Origin: an uncultured Oscillospiraceae bacterium
Lineage (GTDB): Bacteria; Bacillota; Clostridia; Oscillospirales; Acutalibacteraceae
DNA length: 20,814 nucleotides
Direction: 5' to 3'
Assembly (NCBI GenBank): GCA_910588935.1
Contig: CAJUSM010000057.1
Span: 1 to 20,814 of the forward strand
Below are positions 6,964-15,702 of the stretch, piece after piece. The position numbers and the translations under genes are program-made. The notes under the pieces are model-generated. The model was not told where the DNA came from. It worked only from the letters and a program-made list of their open reading frames with translations, and searched no databases. Each line of letters opens with the position of its first letter. The first letter of the stretch is position 1.

Positions 6964-9234
6964 ATGGCCAAAGGTACGGCAGAGAAAATTAGAAAAAAAG
7001 CTATGGGCCTAACGGCAGTACTGATTATTGCGGGTTTTGGGGCCGCTGCGGTGAGTCTGTTTCGGTGGCAGATTGTTCGGGGAGAAGAGCTTAGCGTAAA
7101 AGCCATGGAGCAGAGTCTGCGCAGTACCGCCTTACCTGCTATGCGGGGCACTATTTATGACGCGACTGGCACCAAAGTGTTGGCACAGAGCGCCAGTGTA
7201 TGGACGGTGGTGCTGGAGCCGGCTTATCTTGCCGAAAACGAGCCTATGCGCAGAACAGTGGCAGCAGGGCTTTCCAGAATTCTAGAGCTGGATGAAAACG
7301 AGCTTTACGAAGAAACTGGAGACGCCAGCTCATACTATACGGTTGTTAAGCGCAAAATAGAGACCAATGTCCGCGATCAAATTAACCAGTTTATGCTGGA
7401 CAACGGGATAAATAAGGGCATCCGGTTAATCGATGACTACAAGCGGTATTATCCTTATGGCACCGTAGCCTCTAATGTGCTGGGCTTTACAGGCGCAGAT
7501 AACCAGGGCCTAGAAGGGTTAGAGAGCTATTATGACAGCGAGCTTTCTGGCAGTACGGGCCGGCTGATTGCCGCAAAAAACGCATGGGGCACAGACATGC
7601 CCTTTGAGTACGAGCAGGTGATTGAAGCCGACAACGGGCATGACCTGGTGCTTACCATCGACGAAACAGTACAGAGCATTTTGGAAAAATACCTAGCTCA
7701 GGGAATTGAGAAATTTAACGTGGGCAATGGCGCTGTGGCTGTGGCCATGGATGTAAAAACCGGAGGCATTTTGGGTTTGGCCACAAAGCCTAATTATGAC
7801 CCTAACGATCCCTTCACCATCCTGGACCAAAAGCTGTTGGAACAAATTGCCGAATTGCCGGAAGATGAAAAGGAAGAGGCCGAAAACCAAGCCCAATATA
7901 CCCAGTGGCGGAATAAGGGTGTGTCCGACACCTACTACCCCGGTAGCGTTTACAAAATGTGTACCGGCTCCATGGGAATTGAAGAGGGCGTTATAACACA
8001 GGACAGCCAGTTTACCTGCACTGGTTCTGTGAAGATGGAGGGAGTGAAAGATCCCATTCATTGCTGGAATCACGGCGGCCATGGTACAACAAGCTTTGCA
8101 GAAGGCCTTTGTAACTCCTGTAACCCTTGGTTTATGCACATTAGTACTTTGCTGGGCGTTAACACTTTCTGCAAATACCGGGAGTCTTTCGGATTCACAG
8201 AGAAAACCGGCATCGACCTGCCTGGCGAGTCCGCCAGTCTCTACCATTCGGAGGAGTCCATGCTGCCAATTGACTTGGTTATTGAGTCCTTTGGCCAAAA
8301 CTTTAGTATTACTCCCATTCAAATGATTACTGCCTGTGCAGCCGTGGCCAACGGTGGCTACTTGGTTCGGCCTCATGTGGTGGACAGAATTGTGGATAGT
8401 AAAGGCAATATTGTGAAAACCGCAGATACCAGCTACCGGCGGCAGGTAATCTCAGAGGGAACCTCTAAAACCCTAACCGGCATTCTCCAGCAAAATGCCG
8501 CCTCTGGCACAGCCCGTGGAGGTTATGTTTCAGGCTACCGGATTTGCGGCAAAACCGGTACATCGGAAAAGGTGGCAAAACATGCGGAGGATCTTAGTAA
8601 GCCTATGGAGTACATTGCCTCTTATTGCGGGTTTGCTCCAGCAGAGGACCCCAAATATGCTGTACTGGTCTTTTTCGACGAACCGGATAGGGAAATCGCC
8701 ACTGGCGGCAACGCCGTGGCAGGCCCAATTTTTTCTGCGATTATGCAGGAGATGCTGCCGTATTTAGGAGTGGAGGTTCAGTATACCGAGGATGAGTACG
8801 ACCAACTAGGCATGGTGGCTCCTTCCGTTGTGGGTATGACAATTGAAGACGCTCAGAAAACTCTGGATGATCAAGGCTTGTATTTTGACGTGGTTGGCGA
8901 TGACGAAAACTGGGAAAACCGGGTGGTGGAACAAATTCCAGAGAGCGGCTCTATGGTGCCTAAGGGCGGCACGGTGGTGCTCTATACCTCTGGTTATAGT
9001 ATCGACGATGCTTTGGTAGAGGTACCGGACTTCTTTGGCCTGGATTTGGTAAACGCCAGTTACCTGGCAGAGATCTATGGCCTGCAGATCAGTGTAAATG
9101 GCAGCCGCGATGCGGGAACCACTGTTATGATGCAAGGAACTTCGGCAGATGATAAAGTGAAGCAGGGTACAGTGATTACTCTCACGTTTGCCGAAGAGTT
9201 GGACACCGAAACTTATGTTAACATAGAAGAATAG
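6964..9234 (+). CDS. Class B penicillin-binding protein (SpoVD/FtsI type) with two PASTA domains
   Basis: Transpeptidase that cross-links peptidoglycan, partnered with a SEDS glycosyltransferase (here the FtsW/SpoVE gene). The 756-aa protein has an N-terminal membrane anchor (about 14-33) and a dimerisation domain with RGTIYDATG. The transpeptidase domain shows the active serine in PGSVYK (S328, K331), SCN (385-387) and KTGTSE (K530-G532). Two C-terminal PASTA repeats follow (about 617-683 and 688-750). C352 and C367, in FTCTG and IHCWNHGGHG, sit where sporulation-specific SpoVD carries a redox-sensitive cysteine pair, which favours a SpoVD-like role. Two PASTA domains are also seen in division PBPs, so FtsI/PbpB remains possible. 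In Bacillus murE follows spoVD; here mraY follows directly. The ATG has a GAAGGGA-type SD. Confidence 0.94.
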   Translation: MAKGTAEKIRKKAMGLTAVLIIAGFGAAAVSLFRWQIVRGEELSVKAMEQSLRSTALPAMRGTIYDATGTKVLAQSASVWTVVLEPAYLAENEPMRRTVAAGLSRILELDENELYEETGDASSYYTVVKRKIETNVRDQINQFMLDNGINKGIRLIDDYKRYYPYGTVASNVLGFTGADNQGLEGLESYYDSELSGSTGRLIAAKNAWGTDMPFEYEQVIEADNGHDLVLTIDETVQSILEKYLAQGIEKFNVGNGAVAVAMDVKTGGILGLATKPNYDPNDPFTILDQKLLEQIAELPEDEKEEAENQAQYTQWRNKGVSDTYYPGSVYKMCTGSMGIEEGVITQDSQFTCTGSVKMEGVKDPIHCWNHGGHGTTSFAEGLCNSCNPWFMHISTLLGVNTFCKYRESFGFTEKTGIDLPGESASLYHSEESMLPIDLVIESFGQNFSITPIQMITACAAVANGGYLVRPHVVDRIVDSKGNIVKTADTSYRRQVISEGTSKTLTGILQQNAASGTARGGYVSGYRICGKTGTSEKVAKHAEDLSKPMEYIASYCGFAPAEDPKYAVLVFFDEPDREIATGGNAVAGPIFSAIMQEMLPYLGVEVQYTEDEYDQLGMVAPSVVGMTIEDAQKTLDDQGLYFDVVGDDENWENRVVEQIPESGSMVPKGGTVVLYTSGYSIDDALVEVPDFFGLDLVNASYLAEIYGLQISVNGSRDAGTTVMMQGTSADDKVKQGTVITLTFAEELDTETYVNIEE

Positions 9235-9362
9235 GAAATGCAAGAACAGCACTTGAGTTCTTAAAATTATGTAGACCGCTTTCGGGGATAGACAAGAATT
9301 TCACTTAAAGATGGGCGGGAGCATTCGCTGCCGCCGTTGGGTAAAAAGGAGAGAGTTGAGGA

Positions 9363-10364
9363 ATGAGCAGCTTCTTGTTTTTAATGGCGGCGTTGGTAGG
9401 CTTTGGGGTGACAACTGTGCTGGGCTGGTGGCTTTTGCCCTTTTTGCACAGGCTAAAATTCGGCCAGACTATTCGGGAAATTGGGCCTAGCTGGCATAAA
9501 AAGAAACAGGGTACACCCACTATGGGCGGAATTATGTTTATCCTAGGTATTCTGGCCGCGGTGTTGGGCTGTGTGCCCGTATACTACAGCCGCGGTGGGG
9601 GTGAAACCCAGCTGATGATGGTAAAAGTATTTGCTGGCTTGTGTATGGCCCTAGGCTATGGGATGATTGGCTTTATGGATGATTATATTGGTATTGTAAA
9701 AAAGCGGAATCTAGGGCTTACCGAGCGGCAGAAACTAATTCTTCAGTTTTTGGTGGCGGCGGCTTATCTTACCGCGTGCGCTATGGCAGGGGAAGATACC
9801 GCCACCGTAATTCCGTTTATTGGCAGTGTAGACCTGGGCTTTGCCTATTACCCTTTAGCAGCTATCCTGATTGTGGGGCTGACCAATGCGGTGAACTTCA
9901 CTGATGGTATAGATGGCTTAAATACCACGGTAACCTTTTTTGTATTTGTGTCTTTGGCATTGTGCGCGGGAGCAATGTCCATGGCGGGACTTTCCACCAT
10001 GGGGGTAGCCTCGGCGGCAGCATGCGTAGGTTTTTTAATCTGGAATTTCCATCCCGCCAAAGTTTTTATGGGGGATACAGGTTCCCTGTTTCTAGGGGGT
10101 ATGGTAGGAGCTTTGGCTTTTGGGCTGGATATGCCGGTGCTTCTTCTGCCTTTGGGCATAATATATTGGGCCGAAATACTCTCTGTAGTGATTCAAGTGA
10201 CATATTTCAAATCCACAGGCGGCAAAAGGTTATTTAAAATGTCTCCTATCCACCATCATTTTGAGATGAGCGGTTGGAGTGAGATAAAAATCTGCGCGGT
10301 TTTTGGGTTTATTTCTCTGGTTGGCAGTGCATTGGCTTTTTGCTGTGTACTGTTTGGCGTGTAA
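9363..10364 (+). CDS. mraY: Phospho-N-acetylmuramoyl-pentapeptide-transferase MraY
   Basis: Integral membrane enzyme that moves phospho-MurNAc-pentapeptide from UDP onto undecaprenyl phosphate, making lipid I. The 333-aa protein has about ten hydrophobic spans. The family signatures are all present: KKKQGTPTMGG near 43-53, catalytic Asp pair D106-D107 in GFMDDYIG, NFTDGIDGLN with D181 and D184, NFHPAKVFMGDTGS, and the histidine triad H297-H299 in SPIHHHFE. The ATG is preceded by a GGAGAG/GAGG-rich segment. It lies between the PBP and ftsW genes; murE and murD, its usual flanking genes in Bacillus, are absent. Confidence 0.97.
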   Translation: MSSFLFLMAALVGFGVTTVLGWWLLPFLHRLKFGQTIREIGPSWHKKKQGTPTMGGIMFILGILAAVLGCVPVYYSRGGGETQLMMVKVFAGLCMALGYGMIGFMDDYIGIVKKRNLGLTERQKLILQFLVAAAYLTACAMAGEDTATVIPFIGSVDLGFAYYPLAAILIVGLTNAVNFTDGIDGLNTTVTFFVFVSLALCAGAMSMAGLSTMGVASAAACVGFLIWNFHPAKVFMGDTGSLFLGGMVGALAFGLDMPVLLLPLGIIYWAEILSVVIQVTYFKSTGGKRLFKMSPIHHHFEMSGWSEIKICAVFGFISLVGSALAFCCVLFGV

Positions 10365-10461
10365 AAAAGTTGCAGGAAAATTTTGGGAGCCTGAGGAATT
10401 CTGACGGACTCTGCGCAGAATAGAAACGGATGGACCCTATATTTGAGAGGAGTGAGCGCCT

Positions 10462-11751
10462 ATGCCATCAGCGGGTAGAACAGCCAGAGGGCTGACAAGA
10501 GTGCCCCAATACGTACCAGAAGAAGAGCGGCGAAGTCGGCCTCCCCAAAAAAAGCACCAACGCCGGCGGCGGGTAAAATACGCACTGTTCAGCTTAGGCA
10601 ATGGCTTGGATATGCCTCTGTTTGTCTTTATAATGGTGCTGCTGGCAGTAGGGCTTGTTATGCTGTTTTCAGCTAGTTATGCCGATAGCTACTATAGAGA
10701 GGGCGACAGCTATTTCTATATTCAGCGCCAAGGTAAGTTTGCCGCAGCCGGCGTGGCGGCCATGCTGCTTATCTCCACCTTTGATTACCACAGGCTGCAT
10801 AAGCTAACCCCTCTGGTTATGGGTATTTCTGTGCTTATGCTGGTGGCGGTTGTAGTTTTTGGCCGTATGCTGCATATTGACTCTATTGCACCCCCTGAAG
10901 GCGTGGCTTACCGATGGCTGAACCTTGGGGTGCAGTTTCAGCCATCCGAGGTGGCAAAGTTTGCCTTGATTTTGGTCTTCGCCCATTTAATATCCAAATA
11001 TTCTGATAAAATGGATACTTTCCGATATGGGGTGTTGCCTTTTGCCGGGATTCTGTTGCTTTTTGGCGGGCTGATTTTTCTTGAAAATCATATGTCTGGC
11101 ACTTTGATTGTACTGGCCTTGGGTGCGGTGATGATGTTTGTCGGCGGCACAAAGCCCCGGTGGTTTATCATTGGCGGCACGGCGCTGGTCCTTTTATTGG
11201 CTGCCTATATGACCTTAGGCGGCAAGGACGAGGGCGGTGAAGGCGGGGTATACCAGATGGATCGGATTGCCGGCTGGCTGGATCCCTTTGGGGAAAAATC
11301 AGAGGGAGGCGGAGCCGATACCTGGCAGATCCAGCAGTCCCTCTACGCTATTGGCTCCGGCGGCCTGTTGGGGGTTGGCCTGGGCCAGTCCCGGCAAAAG
11401 TACCTGTATCTGCCTAAGCCTCAAAATGACTTTATCTTTGCCATTGTCTGTGAAGAGTTGGGGCTGGTAGGGGCTCTAGTAATTATGATACTGTTTGCCC
11501 TGCTGATCTGGCGCGGAGTCCATGTGTCCCTTCACGCCAAAGACCGCTTTGGCACCATGCTTGGTCTAGGGTTAACCTTCCAGGTAGGACTGCAGGCAGT
11601 GTTGAATATCTGTGTGGTGACCAATACAATCCCTAATACCGGCATTAGCCTGCCATTTTTCAGCTCTGGGGGTACAGCGCTGATGATGCTTTTGGGAGAG
11701 ATGGGTATTTTAATGAATATTTCCCGCAGCGCGAATGTGGAAAAAACCTAG
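10462..11751 (+). CDS. ftsW: SEDS peptidoglycan glycosyltransferase FtsW/SpoVE
   Basis: Polytopic membrane glycan polymerase of the SEDS family, using lipid II to elongate septal or spore cortex peptidoglycan together with a class B PBP. At 429 aa, it has about ten spans. Signatures include LFSASYADSYY, FQPSEVAKFALI (Q160-E163), the region around WLDPFG whose D274 fits the essential extracellular Asp, and the block AIGSGG. LPKPQNDFIFAIVCEELG and TGISLPFFSSGGT follow. A basic N-terminal extension of about 45 residues (RRSRPPQKKHQRRRR) precedes the first span and is probably cytoplasmic. FtsW and SpoVE cannot be told apart by sequence alone. The ATG is preceded by GAGAGGAG. The cotranscribed PASTA PBP is its probable partner. 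Confidence 0.95.
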   Translation: MPSAGRTARGLTRVPQYVPEEERRSRPPQKKHQRRRRVKYALFSLGNGLDMPLFVFIMVLLAVGLVMLFSASYADSYYREGDSYFYIQRQGKFAAAGVAAMLLISTFDYHRLHKLTPLVMGISVLMLVAVVVFGRMLHIDSIAPPEGVAYRWLNLGVQFQPSEVAKFALILVFAHLISKYSDKMDTFRYGVLPFAGILLLFGGLIFLENHMSGTLIVLALGAVMMFVGGTKPRWFIIGGTALVLLLAAYMTLGGKDEGGEGGVYQMDRIAGWLDPFGEKSEGGGADTWQIQQSLYAIGSGGLLGVGLGQSRQKYLYLPKPQNDFIFAIVCEELGLVGALVIMILFALLIWRGVHVSLHAKDRFGTMLGLGLTFQVGLQAVLNICVVTNTIPNTGISLPFFSSGGTALMMLLGEMGILMNISRSANVEKT

Positions 11752-11802
11752 GGTTTGCATTCTTAGAAGAAGGGGTTAAAAATCGTATTTGAGCTTTGTG
11801 AT

Positions 11803-12263
11803 ATGCTTGAAAAGATGGGAGAATTTCTTTATAGCCGCCTAGACGGCTATAAAGATCATCAGCTTACCGCGATTCAGTGGGCTCGCGAGTTTTACCCTTT
11901 TAGTGCCGGTTGCTTGCCTATGGAACCCGAAGCCAAGGTGTTGGATCTGGGCTGCTATTTCCGGCTAAATCCTTCCGCTGGGATCATAGGTGTTGACCTG
12001 GCACCAGGAATGCTGCGGGCACTGAAGGAAAAGTTTAGGGGCAAACAGCTAGAGCCAATCTGAGGAAGAGGAGAATGGCTTTCGACAGGAATTCCTTAAG
12101 CTCAAGGCAGAACAGGGCATAGGAGACAAGGCGTTTTATCATTTTGATACCCCGCTAACTGTAGAGCATGAGATTACAGGCTTTGCAAAAAGGGGGATTT
12201 TCCACAGTTGAGGTATAAAATCGCTGGGGCCAGACCGCTGCCCTGCGGGCCATCAATTCGTAG
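11803..12263 (+). pseudogene. Decayed class I SAM-dependent methyltransferase gene
   Basis: The first open part (11803-12063) encodes MLEKMGEFLYSRLDGY and reaches the SAM motif VLDLGC. It then jumps straight to YFRLNPSAG, so the GTG part of the loop is missing. After IGVDLAPGMLRALKEKF it hits TGA at 12061. Coding-like sequence resumes one frame over at 12062-12212 (EEENGFRQEFLKLKAEQG, then FYHFDTPLTVEHE). It then shifts frame again at an A/G run (12187-12196) to give GFSTVEV, a TAA at 12216, and NRWGQTAALRAINS ending in TAG at 12261. From memory, these pieces match the start, middle and end of an intact clostridial methyltransferase of about 200 aa. The central part is largely deleted. I count at least two internal deletions, two frame changes and one stop. 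Confidence 0.85.
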
Positions 12264-12281
12264 TGAAGAGAGGACGAAGAC

Positions 12282-13409
12282 ATGAAAGTTTTATTTACCG
12301 GCGGCGGTACCGCTGGACATATCAACCCGGCCCTTGCTGTAGCCGGGTATCTCCGTCAGAAGGAACCGGAGACAGAAATACTCTATGTAGGCAACCGCGG
12401 CGGTATGGAGGAGCGGCTGGTCCAGAAGGCTGGCTATCCCATGGCTCTTATTACGATCTCTGGTTTTCAGCGTAAATTAACTCCCAAAAATATTGTGCGA
12501 AATTTTCAGACCGTAAGAAGAGTGTTTACCGCTACGGCGGAGGCCAAAAAGATTATCCAAGACTTTGCCCCAGATGTTTGTGTTGGAACCGGAGGCTATG
12601 TCAGCGGCCCGGTTATCCGCGAGGCGGCAAAGTTGGGTGTTCCCTGTGTGATTCACGAGTCCAACGCCTACCCGGGCGTAACGACAAAAATGCTTTCTAA
12701 AGCAGTAAAGACAGTGATGCTGGCTGTTCCTGACGCAAAGAAATATTTTGATTCCTCTGTAAACTGCACGGTAACAGGCAACCCCGTGCGTAGTGAAGTG
12801 CTGGCTGCGGAACGAGAGGCTTCCCGAAACGCTTTGGGGCTAGATAGCCGGCCTTTAGTGCTGTCTTTTGGGGGTAGTCTGGGAGCATCGGCATTGAACC
12901 GTGCAGCAGCGTATATGCTGGCCCAGAGCGCAAAGGAGAAGAAATATCAACATATCCATGGCTATGGCCAGCACGATGAAAAATTTATGGAAGAAACCAA
13001 AGAATTTGGGCTGAATCAGGAAGAGAACCCTCAGATTCGTCTGCTGGAGTACATCGACAATATGCCTCAGTGCTTATCTGCCGCGGATTTGGTAATCGGC
13101 AGGGCAGGAGCTATGACCTTAACAGAGATTGAGGCCAAAGCCAAGGCATCAATCCTAGTGCCGTCACCCAATGTAGCGGAGAATCACCAATTCCATAATG
13201 CTATGGCCCTGGTAAGGCGGGGCGCGGCAGAGATTATTGAGGAGAAGGATTTAACAGGAGAGGCACTGTGGCGAAAGGTAGAAAAAATCCTTTCTGACCC
13301 AGAGCGTCTGGCCTCTCTAGGTGAAAATGCGGGTAAAATGGAGATTATAGACGCCAATGAGAGGATTTATCGAGTCATCCGGCAAGCGGCCAGTAAAGGG
13401 AAAAGCTGA
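12282..13409 (+). CDS. murG: UDP-N-acetylglucosamine--undecaprenyl-diphospho-MurNAc-pentapeptide GlcNAc transferase MurG
   Basis: Adds GlcNAc to lipid I on the inner membrane face to make lipid II. This is a 375-aa GT-B protein. The N-terminal loop GGGTAGH (7-13) with catalytic His13 is present, as are the VGTGGYVSGP and HESNAYPG blocks of the acceptor domain. The UDP-GlcNAc-binding half shows SFGGSLGA, GRAGAMTLTE and the NHQFHNA motif. The ATG has AGAGGA 8 nt upstream. It begins 18 nt after the methyltransferase remnant, so that debris now forms its leader. It ends 112 nt before the GNAT fusion gene, with no clear terminator between. Confidence 0.97.
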   Translation: MKVLFTGGGTAGHINPALAVAGYLRQKEPETEILYVGNRGGMEERLVQKAGYPMALITISGFQRKLTPKNIVRNFQTVRRVFTATAEAKKIIQDFAPDVCVGTGGYVSGPVIREAAKLGVPCVIHESNAYPGVTTKMLSKAVKTVMLAVPDAKKYFDSSVNCTVTGNPVRSEVLAAEREASRNALGLDSRPLVLSFGGSLGASALNRAAAYMLAQSAKEKKYQHIHGYGQHDEKFMEETKEFGLNQEENPQIRLLEYIDNMPQCLSAADLVIGRAGAMTLTEIEAKAKASILVPSPNVAENHQFHNAMALVRRGAAEIIEEKDLTGEALWRKVEKILSDPERLASLGENAGKMEIIDANERIYRVIRQAASKGKS

Positions 13410-13521
13410 AGAGAGTTTTTTATAGACGCTCATGATTCTTAGAAGCCAAGGCCCCCCCTTGCAGGCTCTCTTTCGCCATACACGGATGAAGGCGGGATTG
13501 AACAAAAGGGATGGTTAAGTT

Positions 13522-14340
13522 ATGGAATATCAAATAGTTAAGCTGCGGGACAGGCCAGAAATGCTGGAACAAATGGCGGAATGGTTCCAGCACACTTTTG
13601 GGATCCCTGCCGAGGTTTATCGGGACAGCATGACGCAGTGTTTAGAAGGCGGCGCAGTTCCGCAGTGGTATACAGCAATGGATGGCAACGTGATTGCCGG
13701 CGGCATGGGTGTAATTGAAAATGATTTTCACGATCGCCCGGATCTAACGCCCAATGTGTGCGCTGTCTATGTAGACAAACCTTACCGCGGGCACGGGATT
13801 GCAGGCCTGCTGCTGAACTTTGTATGTGAAGATATGGCTGGTTTTGGCATTAACACCCTGTATCTTGCTACTGACCATACCTCTCTGTATGAACGCTATG
13901 GATGGGAATTTTTTTGCATGGCAAAGGGGGAAGACGGACCTGCGCGGATGTACAGGCATACTATGCCCTCTAAAATTTCTTTGTGTGGAGACAATTGCCT
14001 GGCTTGCCCCCGGTATTTAGCCCGGAATCGAGAGGAGTTGGAGGCTGTGGCGGGGCTCTGGTACCGGGTGGGCTGGCGTGATCGAATGGTAGGGCCGGAA
14101 GAGATGGAATGTAAGGGCTGCTTTCCCAGTAAGGCCTGCTCCTACGGACTAGTGCAATGCGTGGAGGAACACGGGGTAGAGGCCTGCGGCCAGTGCAGAG
14201 AATTTCCCTGCAAAAAACTGACGGCAATGTTAGAAAAATCCAAGGCCGGACAGGCCAGATGCAAGGAAGTTTGTACCCAGAGAGAGTATGCGCAGCTGGA
14301 ACGAGCATTCTTCTGTAAAGAGAGAAACCTTGGCATATAA
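13522..14340 (+). CDS. Fusion protein: GNAT acetyltransferase plus Cys-rich DUF3795-like domain
   Basis: The 272-aa product joins two domains. Residues 1-147 resemble GNAT N-acetyltransferases, with the acetyl-CoA loop YRGHGIAG near 90-97 and a typical final strand segment LYERYGWEFF. Residues about 152-272 contain 13 cysteines in CGDNCLAC, CKGC, CGQC and FPCKK spacings, resembling the DUF3795 family of presumed metal-binding proteins. The two parts are joined in one continuous frame with no ambiguity visible. Substrates are unknown; the GNAT half could modify a small molecule or a protein, and the Cys half could bind zinc or an Fe-S cluster. It lies between murG and murA but has no known cell wall role. 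The ATG at 13522 has AAAAGGG about 12 nt upstream. Confidence 0.82.
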   Translation: MEYQIVKLRDRPEMLEQMAEWFQHTFGIPAEVYRDSMTQCLEGGAVPQWYTAMDGNVIAGGMGVIENDFHDRPDLTPNVCAVYVDKPYRGHGIAGLLLNFVCEDMAGFGINTLYLATDHTSLYERYGWEFFCMAKGEDGPARMYRHTMPSKISLCGDNCLACPRYLARNREELEAVAGLWYRVGWRDRMVGPEEMECKGCFPSKACSYGLVQCVEEHGVEACGQCREFPCKKLTAMLEKSKAGQARCKEVCTQREYAQLERAFFCKERNLGI

Positions 14341-14421
14341 TAGGCTCTTTGTCCCGCACACAATTAGGAACGCTTCATAAACTGTGTCTATATGACATTT
14401 CAAGTCAAGAGGTGTTCCCAT

Positions 14422-15672
14422 ATGATTATCATTGACGGCCCCGCAGAACTAAGCGGGGAGCTGACCATCCAAGGCGCGAAAAACAGCACCCTGCCCCTGC
14501 TGGCTGCCGCGCTGCTATGCAAGGGGCAGACTGTTTTGCACAATTGTCCAAACCTGTCTGATGTAGATACTGGTCTGCGCATTCTGGAGCATCTGGGTTG
14601 CCGCTGCCGGCGGGAAGGCCAGGACCTGATTGTTGACAATGCCGTTACCTGCTGTGAAATTCCAGAGGAACTTATGCGGGGAATGCGTTCCTCCATTGTG
14701 TTCTTAGGCGCGATGATCTCTCGGTGCGGCCAGGCCAGCCTCTGTTCCCCTGGAGGCTGCGAACTGGGTCCCCGGCCAATCGATTTACACCTCTCCTCTC
14801 TAAGGCGGCTAGGCGTAGAGATTGACGAGAGCGGCGGCTGGTTAAGCTGCCGCGCTCCCGAAGGGATTCAGGGGGCCTACGTGTCCCTTTCATTTCCCAG
14901 TGTAGGCGCTACAGAAAACCTAATTCTGGCTGCTGTATGCGGCAAGGGTACAACCATTATTGCCAATGCGGCTCGAGAGCCGGAGATCAGTGATCTCTGC
15001 GAATACTTGAACCGCTGTGGCGGAAGAGTATATGGCGCCGGAGAAAGCTGTGTGATTATTGATGGAGTAAAGGAGCTTTTCGGTTGTGAGCACCGGGTAA
15101 TGCCCGACCGGATCGCGGCGGTAACCTACATGGCTGCCGCTGCCGTAACAGGAGGAAACATAACTCTGCGGAATGTGGATAACACCCATATCCTGCCAAT
15201 GCTCTCGCCTTTTGAGGAGTCCGGCTGTGAGGTGCGCCAGCTGGGGGGATGCTTAAATATTATGGCGCCTCGATGTTTGGGGGCAGTAAAACATATTCGT
15301 ACCATGCCTTATCCGGGCTTTCCTACAGATGCCCAGCCTGCGGTAATGGCTATGGCCGCGCTTGGCAGAGGCACAAGCGTTTTTGTGGAAAACATATTCG
15401 AGAACCGATACCGCCACGCTGAAGGCTTGCAAAGGCTGGGGGCAAATATAAAGGTAGAGGGTAAAGTGGCAGTGGTAGAAGGTGTAGAGCGGCTGGCCGG
15501 TGCTAAGGTGGACGCCGCGGATTTGCGAGGCGGGGCAGCCCTAGTAGTGGCTGGCCTGGCAGCTCATGGTCGTACAGAGGTTACAGGCGAGCCGTTTATC
15601 CGGCGGGGCTATGAGAACCTGGCAGAAGGTCTGGCAAATTTGGGAGCAAGAATCCGAAGCCAGGAAGAGTAA
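14422..15672 (+). CDS. murA: UDP-N-acetylglucosamine 1-carboxyvinyltransferase MurA
   Basis: Transfers enolpyruvate from PEP to UDP-GlcNAc, the first committed step of peptidoglycan precursor synthesis in the cytosol. The 416-aa protein has the paired EPSP synthase-like fold. The conserved K20-N21 lie in IQGAKNS. The active loop is PGGCELGPRPIDLH with the catalytic cysteine C113, the residue alkylated by fosfomycin, so the enzyme is predicted to be sensitive. The GFPTDAQ block is present. The start is the ATG at 14422: AGAGG lies 9 nt upstream, and the N terminus MIIIDGPAELSGEL fits the family. An in-frame ATG at 14392 would add ten unrelated residues. Firmicutes often carry two murA genes; I cannot say which this is. 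Confidence 0.96.
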   Translation: MIIIDGPAELSGELTIQGAKNSTLPLLAAALLCKGQTVLHNCPNLSDVDTGLRILEHLGCRCRREGQDLIVDNAVTCCEIPEELMRGMRSSIVFLGAMISRCGQASLCSPGGCELGPRPIDLHLSSLRRLGVEIDESGGWLSCRAPEGIQGAYVSLSFPSVGATENLILAAVCGKGTTIIANAAREPEISDLCEYLNRCGGRVYGAGESCVIIDGVKELFGCEHRVMPDRIAAVTYMAAAAVTGGNITLRNVDNTHILPMLSPFEESGCEVRQLGGCLNIMAPRCLGAVKHIRTMPYPGFPTDAQPAVMAMAALGRGTSVFVENIFENRYRHAEGLQRLGANIKVEGKVAVVEGVERLAGAKVDAADLRGGAALVVAGLAAHGRTEVTGEPFIRRGYENLAEGLANLGARIRSQEE

Positions 15673-15702
15673 AGGAATTCAAAAAAGAAGGGAGGGGGCG
15701 GC

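Noticed and set aside
7693..8376. Long minus-strand open frame of 227 codons inside the PBP gene
   Set aside because: It is a shadow of the transpeptidase coding region; the + strand protein has all catalytic motifs and the minus-strand product shows no family pattern.
13447..13461. CAAGG-CCCCC-CCTTG hairpin after murG as a terminator
   Set aside because: There is no T run after the stem, so it does not look like an intrinsic terminator.
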